DNA of 64,000 bases from Rhizobium leguminosarum bv. trifolii WSM2297. Its GTDB lineage: Bacteria > Pseudomonadota > Alphaproteobacteria > Rhizobiales > Rhizobiaceae. The translations under genes and the position numbers were made by a program. The stretch is taken from assembly GCF_000271845.1 (NCBI RefSeq), contig NZ_JH719395.1, forward strand, positions 4,394,146 to 4,458,145. Reading direction: 5' to 3'. Under the pieces are notes generated by a model. It made no database searches. It worked only from the letters and a program-made list of their open reading frames with translations, and was not told where the DNA came from. Below are positions 18,291 to 26,315 of the stretch, in pieces. The first letter of the stretch is position 1; every line of letters starts with the position of its first letter.

Positions 18291-19339
18291 GCCACCCTCC
18301 GGAGCGTCACGCAGCTGGCCGAAAACCCCGGCCCCATGGCAATCATCGCCGAACGCCCCGGCAATCCGGCCTGGATCGCCCGCTCCAGCACGAACAGAAT
18401 GGTCGGCGAGGACATGTTGCCGTATTCGGCAAGCACGGCGCGCTCGTGATCGAGCGTGCCCGGCGTCATCGACAGCGCGCTCTCCATCGCCGCCAAGACT
18501 TTCGTACCGCCGGGATGACAGATAAAGCGGTCGATATCATCAGGTGTCAGCCCGTTTCGCGCCAGAATGGCCATCACCGCCGGGCCGAGCTCCCGCTCGG
18601 CAAAGGGCGGCAGCGATTGCGCCAAAACGATGCCGAAGCCGCCGTCGTCGATCTTCCAGCCCATGATATCGAGCGTCTCGGGAAAGAGATGCTCGCCGGT
18701 CGATTCCACTGCTGCCAGCCCGCCTTCGCCGGATCGCAGCACGCAGGCGGCGGCGCCATCGCCGAAAAGCGCCGTCGCAATGATGTTCGGCCGCGTCAGC
18801 TCGTCCAGCCGGAAGGCCAGAGTGCAGAGCTCGATCGAGACGAACAGCACGACGGCGCCCGGTCTGCCCCGCGCCAGCCGCGAGGCGATCGCAAAGCCCG
18901 ACACGCCCGCCGCACAGCCGAGCCCAAAGACCGGCACGCGCTCGATATCGGTCCTGAAACCCATCCGGCGGGCCATCTGCGCATCGAGGCTCGGCGTCGT
19001 AAAGCCGGTCGACGAAACCGTGACGACACAGTCGACATCGCCGGCATCAAGCCCGGCCTGACGAAGGGCCGAGGCGGCGGCCTTGACGAACAGATCGCCC
19101 GCCACCTCGGCATAGGCTTGCATCCGGTCCTGCCAGCCATGCGGCTCGTCGAACCAGGCAAGCGGCCGGGCCGCATGGCGCTTTTGAATGCCGGCGCTGT
19201 CGAAGACGCGGGCAAGGTGGCGGAAATCCTCGAAGCGGTCGGCAAACAGCCGGGCGGAGGCTTCGACTGCTTCTTTCTGGAAAACGACATGTTCGGGGGC
19301 GGCGGTCGCGAGGCTTACGAGTTTCACGGTATCGGTCAC
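18287..19339 (-). CDS. type III polyketide synthase (chalcone/stilbene synthase family)
   Basis: A 350-residue ketosynthase with a complete Cys-His-Asn triad: Cys142 (FGLGCAAGVSG), His275 (FICHPGGTKV) and Asn308 (EYGNMSSPT). The family's GFGxG-like loop is represented by DDGGFGIVLAQ. Bacterial enzymes of this type condense malonyl-CoA onto fatty-acyl starters to give alkylresorcinols or alkylpyrones. The coupled ICMT-like methyltransferase supports a membrane phenolic lipid as product. Starter and exact product cannot be read from sequence. A start at 19339 follows AAGGAGAATTTTGTG. Confidence 0.9.
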   Translation of the reverse strand: MTDTVKLVSLATAAPEHVVFQKEAVEASARLFADRFEDFRHLARVFDSAGIQKRHAARPLAWFDEPHGWQDRMQAYAEVAGDLFVKAAASALRQAGLDAGDVDCVVTVSSTGFTTPSLDAQMARRMGFRTDIERVPVFGLGCAAGVSGFAIASRLARGRPGAVVLFVSIELCTLAFRLDELTRPNIIATALFGDGAAACVLRSGEGGLAAVESTGEHLFPETLDIMGWKIDDGGFGIVLAQSLPPFAERELGPAVMAILARNGLTPDDIDRFICHPGGTKVLAAMESALSMTPGTLDHERAVLAEYGNMSSPTILFVLERAIQAGLPGRSAMIAMGPGFSASCVTLRRVA

Positions 19340-19508
19340 AAAATTCTCCTTGTCCCTCCGGCGGAACGAAGGAAAACACGTGGACGCCCAATTTATTCGG
19401 CCTCGTGGGCTTCACGAAGCAGTGATGAAGAAAATGGGAAGGCCTCCGAATAAAGCGAGGAGCAACGGTGTTCTCTCCTCGCAACGTCACTTCTCCAGGA
19501 GTTTTCCC

Positions 19509-20045
19509 ATGACGATCATGACATCCCGAATTGCCTCAATCCTTCTCGGCGGCTGCCTTGCCGCTTCCGTTTTCTCCGGCCCGGTCTTTGCAGCCGGTAA
19601 TGACAGCAGCACGATGCCGACCTGCAAGAAGGGCGAGATCTACGACCAGAAGACCAAGAAATGCGTCAAGCAGCAGAGCGCCAACGTCTCGGACGAGAAC
19701 CGCACCGACTATGCCTATTCGCTGGCGAAAGCCGGCCGCTATGAAGAGGCGCTTGCCATGCTCGACAAGGTCAAGGACCAGAACACGGCCGAGGTGATGA
19801 ACTATCGTGGTTATGCCACTCGCAAGCTCGGCCGCACCGACGAAGGCATCTCCTATTACCTCCAATCGGTGAAGATGGACCCGCAATACGCCAAGGTCCG
19901 CGAATATCTCGGCGAAGCCTATGTCATCAAGGGCCAGCTCGATCTTGCCAAGGACCAGTTGAAGTCGATCAAGGCGATCTGCGGCACAGCTTGCGAGGAA
20001 TATCAGGATCTGAACGCGGCAATCCTCGACCCGTCGAAGATCTGA
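19509..20045 (+). CDS. secreted tetratricopeptide-repeat protein
   Basis: The start at 19509 (AGGAG upstream) gives 178 residues with a clear signal peptide, MTIMTSRIASILLGGCLAAS up to VFA-AG. The mature part has a short KKGEIYDQKTKKCVKQ stretch and then three TPR units from about residue 65 (YAYSLAKAGRYEEALAMLDK, then MNYRGYATRKLGRTDEGISY and AKVREYLGEAYVIKGQLDLA). It probably acts as a periplasmic scaffold. It lies 45 bp before an ECF sigma gene and may form one transcript with it, which could make it part of that signalling unit. Partner unknown. Confidence 0.8.
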   Translation: MTIMTSRIASILLGGCLAASVFSGPVFAAGNDSSTMPTCKKGEIYDQKTKKCVKQQSANVSDENRTDYAYSLAKAGRYEEALAMLDKVKDQNTAEVMNYRGYATRKLGRTDEGISYYLQSVKMDPQYAKVREYLGEAYVIKGQLDLAKDQLKSIKAICGTACEEYQDLNAAILDPSKI

Positions 20046-20090
20046 CCCGGCCGGCAGAGCGGGAAAAACGGAACCACGAAGGATATCCGA

Positions 20091-20696
20091 ATGTCGGTCG
20101 CGCCCACCCTGTTTCCCGCCTATAGTCGCGCGAGAATGGAATCGCCGGTTCATCCGGCGGTTCCGAGACATGCAGGATCGTCGGAGGCGGCCATCGCGAG
20201 CGCAGCGGATATCAGGAGCGGCCTGACGGAAAATCTGCCAAGGCTCTGGCGTTATGGTCTCGTTCTCTCGCATCAGCGCGATGTCGCCGACGACCTCGTG
20301 CAGGCGACCTGCCTTCGCGCGCTGGAGCGCGCCGATCAGTTCACCCCCGGCACCCGGCTTGATCGCTGGCTGTTTTCGATCCTGCATTCGATCTGGCTGA
20401 ACGAGATCCGCTCCCGCCGGGTGCGCCAGGGCCAGGGGTTCGTCGATGCCGGCGAGGCGCTGACCTTCGACGGCGCGCACGACACCGAAACGCATGTGAT
20501 GGCGGCTCAGGTGTTGAAACGGGTGAGTGCGCTGCCCGAAGCGCAGAGAACGGTGGTTTTCCTCGCCTATGTCGAAGGACTTTCCTATCGCGAAGTTGCA
20601 GGCATACTGGATATTCCGATCGGAACCGTGATGAGCCGGCTGGCGGCTGCCCGCGCCAAGCTCTCCGGCGACGGGCGGGAAGGGGAACGGCAATGA
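20091..20696 (+). CDS. ECF-family RNA polymerase sigma factor
   Basis: The protein has 201 residues with an unusual ~40-residue N-terminal extension before region 2. Region 2 is visible as DVADDLVQATCLRALERADQ and GTRLDRWLFSILHSIWLNEI. Region 4 is ALPEAQRTVVFLAYVEGLSY followed by REVAGILDIPIGTVMSRLAA. The stop overlaps the ATG of the downstream gene (ATGA), the standard arrangement for a sigma factor and its anti-sigma. An alternative start at an internal ATG (about residue 16, MESPVHP) is possible. The stress signal is unknown. Confidence 0.88.
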   Translation: MSVAPTLFPAYSRARMESPVHPAVPRHAGSSEAAIASAADIRSGLTENLPRLWRYGLVLSHQRDVADDLVQATCLRALERADQFTPGTRLDRWLFSILHSIWLNEIRSRRVRQGQGFVDAGEALTFDGAHDTETHVMAAQVLKRVSALPEAQRTVVFLAYVEGLSYREVAGILDIPIGTVMSRLAAARAKLSGDGREGERQ

Positions 20697-21517
20697 ATAC
20701 CAAGCACACCATTCCCTCCGACGAGGACCTCACAGCCTTCATCGATGGCGAACTGACGGCGGAAGAGGCCGCCCGCCTCGAGACCCTTGCCAACGAAAAT
20801 GAAGCCGTCGCCGAACGGCTGGAATTCCTGTCGCGCGCCAGCCTGCCGTTCGAGCGGGCCTTCGCACCGCTGCTCACGGAAGCCCCGCGCGCGAAACTGG
20901 AGAAAATGCTCGCCGCCATCCCCGCGGCTGAAAGCGCAAAATCCGGTTCCTCACCCGCATTCGCAACCCGCCGCCGCTTCCTTGGCGCGCTTGCCGCCTC
21001 GCTCATTGCCGGCATCGCCATCGACCGTGCCGTCCTCGGCCTCGGCCGCAGCTTTTCGGCAAAGGACGAAAACAGCGAATGGCGCGCCGTCGTCGCCGAC
21101 TATATTTCGCTCTATACGCGAGAAACCCTCGCCGGCCCCGTTCCAACCGCAGATATCCAGGCCGCCCAGCTCGGCGCCCTCGACGAAAAACTCGGCCTGT
21201 CGCTTTCCCCCGAAGCCGTCTCGCTTCCGGGCATCGATTTCAAGCGCGCTCTGCTGCTGCAATATGACGGCAGACCGCTCGCCCAGATCGCTTATCTCGA
21301 CCCCGAAACCGGCCCGATGGCGCTCTGCATCGTCAGGTCTGACGCGGCCCCCAAGACGCCGGACCTCGAAAACCGCAGGGGCATGAACGTCGTCTACTGG
21401 TCGAACGGCTCGCACGCCTTCATGCTGATTGGCCATGCGGCGGGGGATAGGATGACGGCGATTGCCGATGGGGTGTCGGGGGAGGGGCATCGTGTGAGCA
21501 CCACGCGCAATAATTGA
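20693..21517 (+). CDS. membrane-anchored anti-sigma factor
   Basis: 274 residues. The N-terminal part (IPSDEDLTAFIDGELTAEEA) is the classic anti-sigma start, which binds the sigma factor in the cytoplasm. A single membrane helix lies around residues 95-115 (RRRFLGALAASLIAGIAID), and the rest is periplasmic. The N-terminal domain has no HxxxCxxC zinc motif, so sensing by a ZAS-type zinc switch is unlikely. Overlap with the sigma gene by 4 bp supports the pairing. Confidence 0.82.
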   Translation: MNTKHTIPSDEDLTAFIDGELTAEEAARLETLANENEAVAERLEFLSRASLPFERAFAPLLTEAPRAKLEKMLAAIPAAESAKSGSSPAFATRRRFLGALAASLIAGIAIDRAVLGLGRSFSAKDENSEWRAVVADYISLYTRETLAGPVPTADIQAAQLGALDEKLGLSLSPEAVSLPGIDFKRALLLQYDGRPLAQIAYLDPETGPMALCIVRSDAAPKTPDLENRRGMNVVYWSNGSHAFMLIGHAAGDRMTAIADGVSGEGHRVSTTRNN

Positions 21518-21548
21518 TCCACTGCAGTCAGATATCCGGGACGGTCTG

Positions 21549-21945
21549 ATGACCTTGGGACATGCCCAGTTCAAGGCGCTGTTTACGGGACTCGACTGGC
21601 GTCGGGTACGCGCTGTTGAGGCAAGAGTGCCGACGGCAATCGAACGGGTGCGTCACGATCACTCGGTTGGCAAATTCCGACCGTTAAGCGAGGCAGAGTT
21701 TGATAACTTCCACCATATTGGACGCCACCGATTTGCCGGACGATATTGCTGCCTTGAAGGCGTTGCTAATCGCGGCGCAAGCGCGTGAAGTCCGCAATGA
21801 TGAGCGGATCGAGCGGCTGGAGGAGTTGGTCGCTGCTTTCAAGCAGGCAGCCTTCGGCCGTAAAATGGGAGAGGGCCGATCCCGAGCAGTTCAATCTTAC
21901 GCTGGAGGACCTAAAATCGCGCAGCGAACACACTGCTGAGGTCTG
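21549..21945 (+). pseudogene. IS66-family relic (tnpB tail and frameshifted tnpC head)
   Basis: The first ~30 codons (MTLGHAQFKALFTGLDWRRV) match the C-terminal end of IS66 TnpB. About 150 bp later another frame (DATDLPDDIAALKALLIAAQ, then ERLEELVAAFKQAAFGRK) matches the TnpC N-terminus. The frame then shifts, continuing as ADPEQFNLTLEDLKSR in another phase before it stops. The rest of the element is missing. This IS66 type differs from the one at 25411-32226. From 21946 to 22316 I see only weak ORFs. Confidence 0.75.
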
Positions 21946-22316
21946 CTGCCGGCCCATGCGGACCTTCCCCGATCAAGAAGTAGGGTGTACTCCTGTCGAA
22001 AGGAAATCCGTTGGTGCATTCTATGGCTGGAAAGTTTTTAAGACGCGGCGCTATTGTAGATACGATCAAAAGCGAAGAGCGAATGAACTCGCAGCAAAGG
22101 CGAGCCAGTAAAATACGCTATCACGTCGATGTTGTACCGTGCGGTTGCCCGGACGAGAACTGTGGAGCGTTTCATGTATCCGCACCGAACGGCCATTACC
22201 CACGAACGCCGAAGCCGAGGCGACGCTTCGATTGCACCGACGCAGTCGCTGAGAAGCCGGAGAGGGCCCCACGGGACAGCCGTAGTCTGTTGTCGGCCCG
22301 AAGCGGACACCGCTCC

Positions 22317-22661
22317 CTACCTGCCCAGCAGAACTCGCGCGTTCTTTAACGTCTCATCGAGACGTATGCGGTGTTTTCCTTGGCCGATCTTGTTGCGATA
22401 TTCCCCGATGGGAACTTTAACGATGTCTACGGCGTCAAGCGGTATCTTTCCACGAGGAACCTCGAACGACATAACAAGTTGGTCGTCGCATAGCAGTGTG
22501 AAGAGGTCTTCGCCCTGTTCGGGCATCTCGTTGAGTACGTGAAAGACGGAGCCAGCTATACCCAGCGATTGAACAAGCTCTAAAAGAGCAGCGTCTCGTT
22601 CGAATTTCGCGGGCTGAAGCCTTCTATATCCTTCAAAACGATTTGTGAGGCGGGAGAGCAT
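22317..22661 (-). CDS. hypothetical protein, 114 aa
   Basis: The predicted protein begins MLSRLTNRFEGYRRLQPAKF and has a believable alpha/beta composition (LVQSLGIAGSVFHVLNEMP, LFTLLCDDQLVMSFEVPRG, DAVDIVKVPIGEYRNKIGQG). No known domain is recognised, and there is no signal peptide or membrane segment. No strong ribosome-binding site precedes the ATG. It sits alone in a region of transposon scraps. I think it is a real accessory gene but cannot give a role. Confidence 0.5.
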   Translation of the reverse strand: MLSRLTNRFEGYRRLQPAKFERDAALLELVQSLGIAGSVFHVLNEMPEQGEDLFTLLCDDQLVMSFEVPRGKIPLDAVDIVKVPIGEYRNKIGQGKHRIRLDETLKNARVLLGR

Positions 22662-23151
22662 GAAAACGTCCGGTTAGGTAGTCTAGCAGTCCTGCAATGA
22701 CCGCAATTGGCGCAGTCTTGCCACCTCTATCACAGCGGTCGGAGCTTTGGCCTTGGCCGCGATTTCCGAGGACGAACTTCCAAGGCAGTATAGCAGAGTT
22801 TGGGTCATCGAATGCGGCGGCAACGTCTGATGTTCCTCATCCCTGCTCCGAAAACTGCCAAATTGCTGCGGGTCTCTTCGTGGCGGAACCGGGCGATCCG
22901 CTATTGGTGCGAAAAGGGGCGGTCTCGAAAATAGTGAGAGCGGTCCGAGCCGGCCGCAGGCACATCCGGCATGATCGGCCTGCGTCGACGTAGCTGGTCG
23001 CTCCTGACACGAGATCAAGGCCCGGCTGTGCTTGGTTGCAACGCAGGCCGCAGCCAGAATACATGACGCGCCCTTTGGAAAGTCAGCCGCGGTTCTTGAC
23101 TCTTGGTTTCAGTCGCCAAAATATTAGTGTAGAAACACCTTTCCGAGGCAA

Positions 23152-23361
23152 ATGAACATGACGAATTACGTTGAAACACAGCGTTTCCACTGTTCGAGCG
23201 CTGCAGGCCGAAATTATACCGTCATTGAGCAAATGAGGACGTCTCATCAGTTCATAGCGCCACGAACCGACTACGTCACCGAGGACGGCGAAGTTGCTGA
23301 GCGTCTTGACGACGGCAGCTTTCTCCTCCTTATGTCCAACGAAGTAATTCGCGTTTCCTAG
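23152..23361 (+). CDS. hypothetical protein, 69 aa
   Basis: A short ORF with GAGGCAA just before the ATG at 23152 (a second ATG follows at 23158). The protein (NYVETQRFHCSSAAGRNYTV, then VTEDGEVAERLDDGSFLLLM and SNEVIRV) looks like a compact beta-rich domain, with strands separated by DG turns. It has a lone cysteine and no export signal. No family recognised. Composition and RBS favour a real gene. Confidence 0.5.
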   Translation: MNMTNYVETQRFHCSSAAGRNYTVIEQMRTSHQFIAPRTDYVTEDGEVAERLDDGSFLLLMSNEVIRVS

Positions 23362-23415
23362 GTGGCGTAAGGATCAAAAAAAAGCAAAAGGAAGCGGGCG
23401 TCGCGACCGGCAGCA

Positions 23416-23526
23416 TCACATCCGCGGCAGAAGACCGATGTGCTGACCGCCGTAAATTCCGGCAATGAACAGCGCCAGCAGAAGCATTGCGATCAGAACC
23501 GCCCGCAAGCTGCTGCGCTGAACCAT
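23416..23526 (-). CDS. single-helix membrane microprotein, 36 aa
   Basis: This frame is preceded by GGGAGG about 8 bases before the ATG at 23526. It encodes a basic N-terminus (MVQRSSLR), one hydrophobic helix (AVLIAMLLLALFIAGIYGG) and a short end (QHIGLLPRM). The layout is that of a small inner-membrane protein. A second protein of similar build lies at 24990-25094. Function unknown; the strong RBS and clean architecture are the evidence. Confidence 0.5.
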   Translation of the reverse strand: MVQRSSLRAVLIAMLLLALFIAGIYGGQHIGLLPRM

Positions 23527-23659
23527 CTCGGCCTCCCATCCAATATCCCATAAGGTGGATGTAGCGCGACCAAGATTTGAGGGAATGGCGGCCAAAGCCC
23601 GCCATCAAAGGTAGCCGACATAGCTCCGCGCCTAGACCTTCGAGCCCCTGTCTGCTCTT

Positions 23660-23944
23660 ATGCTTAGGCAACATAACCTGGAGGCACAGTTGGCCAGCAA
23701 TCTGTGGGATACCGAGCATGGGGCCATGTTCGGGGCGAACTCATTCGCAGCAATGAACATTCTGTATTTATTGCTGGATAAAGGGCTTATTTCGCGGGAG
23801 GATGCCGCCGGCGTTCTCACGAAGACCGCTACCCAGGTTCGCGAAGGTTCCGAGGATGGAGCGGAGCCGCAGGTGGGCGAACAAGTCGCACGAAAATATG
23901 AGGCGATGGCTGCTTGGTGTTTAGGGTACAGCCCGGGCCAGTAA
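23660..23944 (+). CDS. hypothetical protein, about 94 aa
   Basis: The frame encodes a helical soluble protein (LEAQLASNLWDTEHGAMFGA, then NILYLLLDKGLISREDAAGV and KTATQVREGSEDGAEPQVGE). The start is uncertain. The ATG at 23660 lacks a ribosome-binding site, while a TTG about 30 bases on has GGAGGCACAG in front of it. No domain is recognised. It lies between small accessory ORFs of unknown role. Confidence 0.42.
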   Translation: MLRQHNLEAQLASNLWDTEHGAMFGANSFAAMNILYLLLDKGLISREDAAGVLTKTATQVREGSEDGAEPQVGEQVARKYEAMAAWCLGYSPGQ

Positions 23945-24118
23945 TCGCGGAGAACGCGCCGCCGACGTGGCTGGCTGCGGCGAGGTGTGTGCTTTGTCGA
24001 GCAGCGGCTGCGAAGGCTTGTGGGTCGGCTTTGTCATGCCGCCAGTTCATCAGCAATGGATTAAAAAACAATTCACCCAGATTGACTAGTGGACCGTCTG
24101 GGGCGATGTTGCAGAACC

Positions 24119-24373
24119 ATGCCCTACCAACCTCTCTACAAATGGGGCGGCCCGAAGATCGACCAGTCCGACCAGCCGACGGATCTCGACTGGCTGGGCT
24201 ATGACGGGGAGATAATCATTGGGAGGATTCGGACGGAGAGTGGCGGCCCGAAAAGTGGTCAATGGCAATGGAGCGCCCTTGGCCCGAAGCCACATCAAGG
24301 ATTCGAAGCTGAACCGCGTGAGGCTATGCGAAAGGCCGAGGATTATTACCACAGGCTGATGCGTAAGAACTGA
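24119..24373 (+). CDS. hypothetical protein, 84 aa
   Basis: The protein (MPYQPLYKWGGPKIDQSDQP, then LDWLGYDGEIIIGRIRTESG, KSGQWQWSALGPKP and a helical REAMRKAEDYYHRLMRK) looks like a small beta-hairpin domain with a terminal helix. It ends 16 bp before the start of the nuclease relic and has the same direction, so they may once have been co-transcribed. No signal peptide, no recognised family, weak RBS. Confidence 0.45.
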   Translation: MPYQPLYKWGGPKIDQSDQPTDLDWLGYDGEIIIGRIRTESGGPKSGQWQWSALGPKPHQGFEAEPREAMRKAEDYYHRLMRKN

Positions 24374-24389
24374 GCGCGAGGAAGCAAGG

Positions 24390-24783
24390 ATGATCGCTGA
24401 ACTGATTGTCTGCGCATCGCTGACGGTCGTCGATGGCGACACGGTAAAATGCGACGGGCAGAACATGCGATTGTTGGGGGAAGGTGTTCCATTTATCAGC
24501 GGCATCGACACACCGGAGATTGGTAGCCACGCGAAATCCCTCAAGGAACGGAAATTGGCGCTGATCGCCAAGGGGCGCCGGAAAAGAGTTCTTGGCTGAA
24601 AAGGGCTTGCGGGTGATGTTCAGCGGCGCGGTGGACAAGACACAAACACACCGGCCGCTCGTCAACGTCTACCGAACGAATGGTGAAGAAATCGGCATGA
24701 AGCTGCCGCAGCAAGGGTTTGCTCGCACTTGCCGAAACAGCGGAATGATAGGTGCCGCTAACGCTCGGGCGATGATGGAGTAG
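24390..24783 (+). pseudogene. thermonuclease (SNase-like) gene with a single-base frameshift
   Basis: The first frame encodes a short hydrophobic leader (MIAELIVCASL) and the SNase start (TVVDGDTVKCDGQNMRLLGE, then ISGIDTPEIGSHAKSLKERK). From about 24576 the homology continues in another frame (AEKGLRVMFSGAVDKTQTHR, then PLVNVYRTNGEEIGMKLPQQ and GFARTCRNSG). Removing one G from the GGGG run at 24572-24575 joins the halves into one ~130-residue nuclease with K-G-A-G-K-E-F-L-A-E-K across the junction. Exported SNases cut DNA and RNA with calcium. The frameshift may be real or a homopolymer sequencing error. Confidence 0.65.
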
Positions 24784-24958
24784 ATGGCGGCACCAATCGG
24801 CTGGTCTTCGGGGCGTGTATCTCCGGCCAAACCGTGGGCACGTAAGGATCACCTGCGCCGGCAAACACCGCTGCTAAAGCACCTGCAGTCAAAATTAAGA
24901 GTGCAATGATTTTACAGATCAAACCGGACGCGTCATTAAAACCAGGGGCATATCCCAT
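24758..24958 (-). CDS. possible small membrane protein, 66 aa
   Basis: From an ATG at 24958 this frame gives MGYAPGFNDASG, a hydrophobic helix (LICKIIALLILTAGALAAVF) and a proline-rich tail. It overlaps the nuclease relic on the other strand by 26 bp. There is no clear ribosome-binding site, and the tail looks like a read-through of non-coding DNA. Low confidence. Confidence 0.25.
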   Translation of the reverse strand: MGYAPGFNDASGLICKIIALLILTAGALAAVFAGAGDPYVPTVWPEIHAPKTSRLVPPSTPSSPER

Positions 24959-24989
24959 GCAAGCCTGGGCGTGAATCTTCGGTCCGCCC

Positions 24990-25094
24990 TCAAAAGTAGC
25001 CGGCATAGATGCAGTAGCGGATCGCGACGAAGAAAAAGGCTCCGACTCCAAAGGCGACCGTGAATGCATTTCGGGTTGGATGTTCTTTGATCAT
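24990..25094 (-). CDS. single-helix membrane microprotein, 34 aa
   Basis: The frame from the ATG at 25094 encodes MIKEHPTRNAFTVAFGVGAF, continuing FFVAIRYCIYAGYF. It is a short charged N-terminus, one hydrophobic helix and an aromatic end. The architecture resembles small rhizobial inner-membrane proteins such as the one at 23416-23526. The upstream RBS is weak. Function unknown. Confidence 0.38.
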   Translation of the reverse strand: MIKEHPTRNAFTVAFGVGAFFFVAIRYCIYAGYF

Positions 25095-25245
25095 ATCTTA
25101 GCCTGACAATCTCGTGCGAGCGCTATAGCAGAAAAGTCAAATTGTCACTAGCGCTAAGGTTGCGTATGCCCCGGAGGCTGCCCCTAACCAACTACCACGA
25201 CGTGGAAACCGCCGTCATACGCGGTGGCGTTCGCGTCGGCCATCC

Positions 25246-25402
25246 CTACCGCAAAAGATTCCGTTGCATGAGAGCTTCGGGTCGGCGGTAACGCCTGCCG
25301 CCCGCCCGGTCGCCATAGCAATCGAGGCCTCGCTCCGCCAGTTCCGCGACCAGTCCACGCAAGGTGAAAGCCAGCGCGCGGCAGCGCTCGATCAGCCAGT
25401 CC
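25246..25402 (-). pseudogene. IS630-family transposase, downstream fragment
   Basis: Reading leftwards, this segment encodes EQRDWLIERCRALAFTLRGL then VAELAERGLD. It matches the second helix-turn-helix part of IS630 transposases. It is the direct continuation of the fragment at 32223-32432, which ends ...AICGEQR: the codons overlap within the duplicated 8 bp. Beyond VAELAERG the sequence is degraded, and the DDE catalytic domain is absent. The gene was already partial or was damaged after being split. Confidence 0.7.
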
Positions 25403-25410
25403 CGTTGTTC
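25403..25410. repeat. 8-bp target-site duplication, left copy
   Basis: CGTTGTTC directly abuts the left end (GTAAGCG...) of the IS66-family element. The same 8 bp occur at 32227-32234 next to the right end. IS66 elements duplicate 8 bp on insertion. Confidence 0.85.
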
Positions 25411-25497
25411 GTAAGCGGTGTCCCGCTTACACCTTGACCGAGCTTTGACGCCTTTTTGCCGCTTCCTTTTGGCAGACGGCAACTCCGCGCTACCGCG

Positions 25498-26118
25498 TTA
25501 AACGTTGTCGAGACGTGCCAGGCGACCCAGGTAACCGCCATGGTGGCGCGCCCCGTACTCGTTTCTAGTAAATCCCTTAGTTTCCATAACGGCCATCGCG
25601 ACGGCGTCGCTGACTGCCAACATGACGGCAATGCTGGAAGTGGGCGTCATGCCGATCGGGCATCCCGACTCCTCGACTTCTCCCATATTGATGATGATGT
25701 CGCAGCATTCCCGAAGGGATGAGTCTGGATGAGATGTTACGCCGATGTGTCTTGCTACGCCGAGGTGGCTGGAAAGTTCGATAATCTCTAGTACTTCGCG
25801 CGATTTTCCGCTGGTGGAGAATGCGATCATCACGTCGTTCTTGCCTACGACTCCCAAATCGCCGTGTGCGGCCTCTGCTGGATGCAGAAAAACAGCGGGC
25901 GTGCCAGTGGAACATAACGTCGCCGCAAACTTGTTGGCTATATGCCCGGCTTTGCCGATGCCGGTCGTGAGTAGTTTTCCTTGGCATTCCAGGATGACGC
26001 GGACCGCCTCCTCAAAATGCTCATCGATTGCTACTGCAAGGATTGCCGAGGCTTCAGCTTCGAGCACCTTTCGCATACGTTGCTTTATATCCAATGAAAC
26101 TGCCTTTCTCTCAAACAT
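25498..26118 (-). CDS. SIS-domain sugar-phosphate isomerase-like protein (KpsF/GutQ type, no CBS domains), IS66 passenger
   Basis: The 206-residue product is a single SIS domain like the N-terminal half of KpsF/GutQ/KdsD arabinose-5-phosphate isomerases. It shows LLTTGIGKAGHIANKFAATL, TGTPAVFLHPAEAAHGDLG, MIAFSTSGKSREVLEI and the closing TRNEYGARHHGGYLGRL motif. The two CBS domains of full KdsD are absent. KdsD-type enzymes interconvert ribulose-5-P and arabinose-5-P for Kdo. The gene lies inside the IS66 ends, 198 bp downstream of tnpC, so it moves with the element. The start at 26118 is chosen because the domain begins there; the RBS is weak. Confidence 0.75.
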   Translation of the reverse strand: MFERKAVSLDIKQRMRKVLEAEASAILAVAIDEHFEEAVRVILECQGKLLTTGIGKAGHIANKFAATLCSTGTPAVFLHPAEAAHGDLGVVGKNDVMIAFSTSGKSREVLEIIELSSHLGVARHIGVTSHPDSSLRECCDIIINMGEVEESGCPIGMTPTSSIAVMLAVSDAVAMAVMETKGFTRNEYGARHHGGYLGRLARLDNV

Positions 26119-26315
26119 CTGCTGTTGCGGTCGGACGGTGATGGCTCCAAACTGCCATACAACCATTTCTTGCAAAAGCCATCTGGTCGTCCGGACCGAA
26201 TCTATCGGATGATCCCATCGAGAGTGCATACCACGAGCAAGGCGATCCGCCTTGGGTCCTTATGCAGCTCATTTTTGACCAGTGCGGCAAATCCGCTGAA
26301 GTGTAAGCTCTGTTT

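Noticed and set aside
22011..22349. 112-codon plus-strand frame after the IS66 relic
   Set aside because: The first part (MAGKFLRRGAIVDTIKSEER) looks almost protein-like, but the second half is arginine/proline-rich noise, there is no RBS and no domain.
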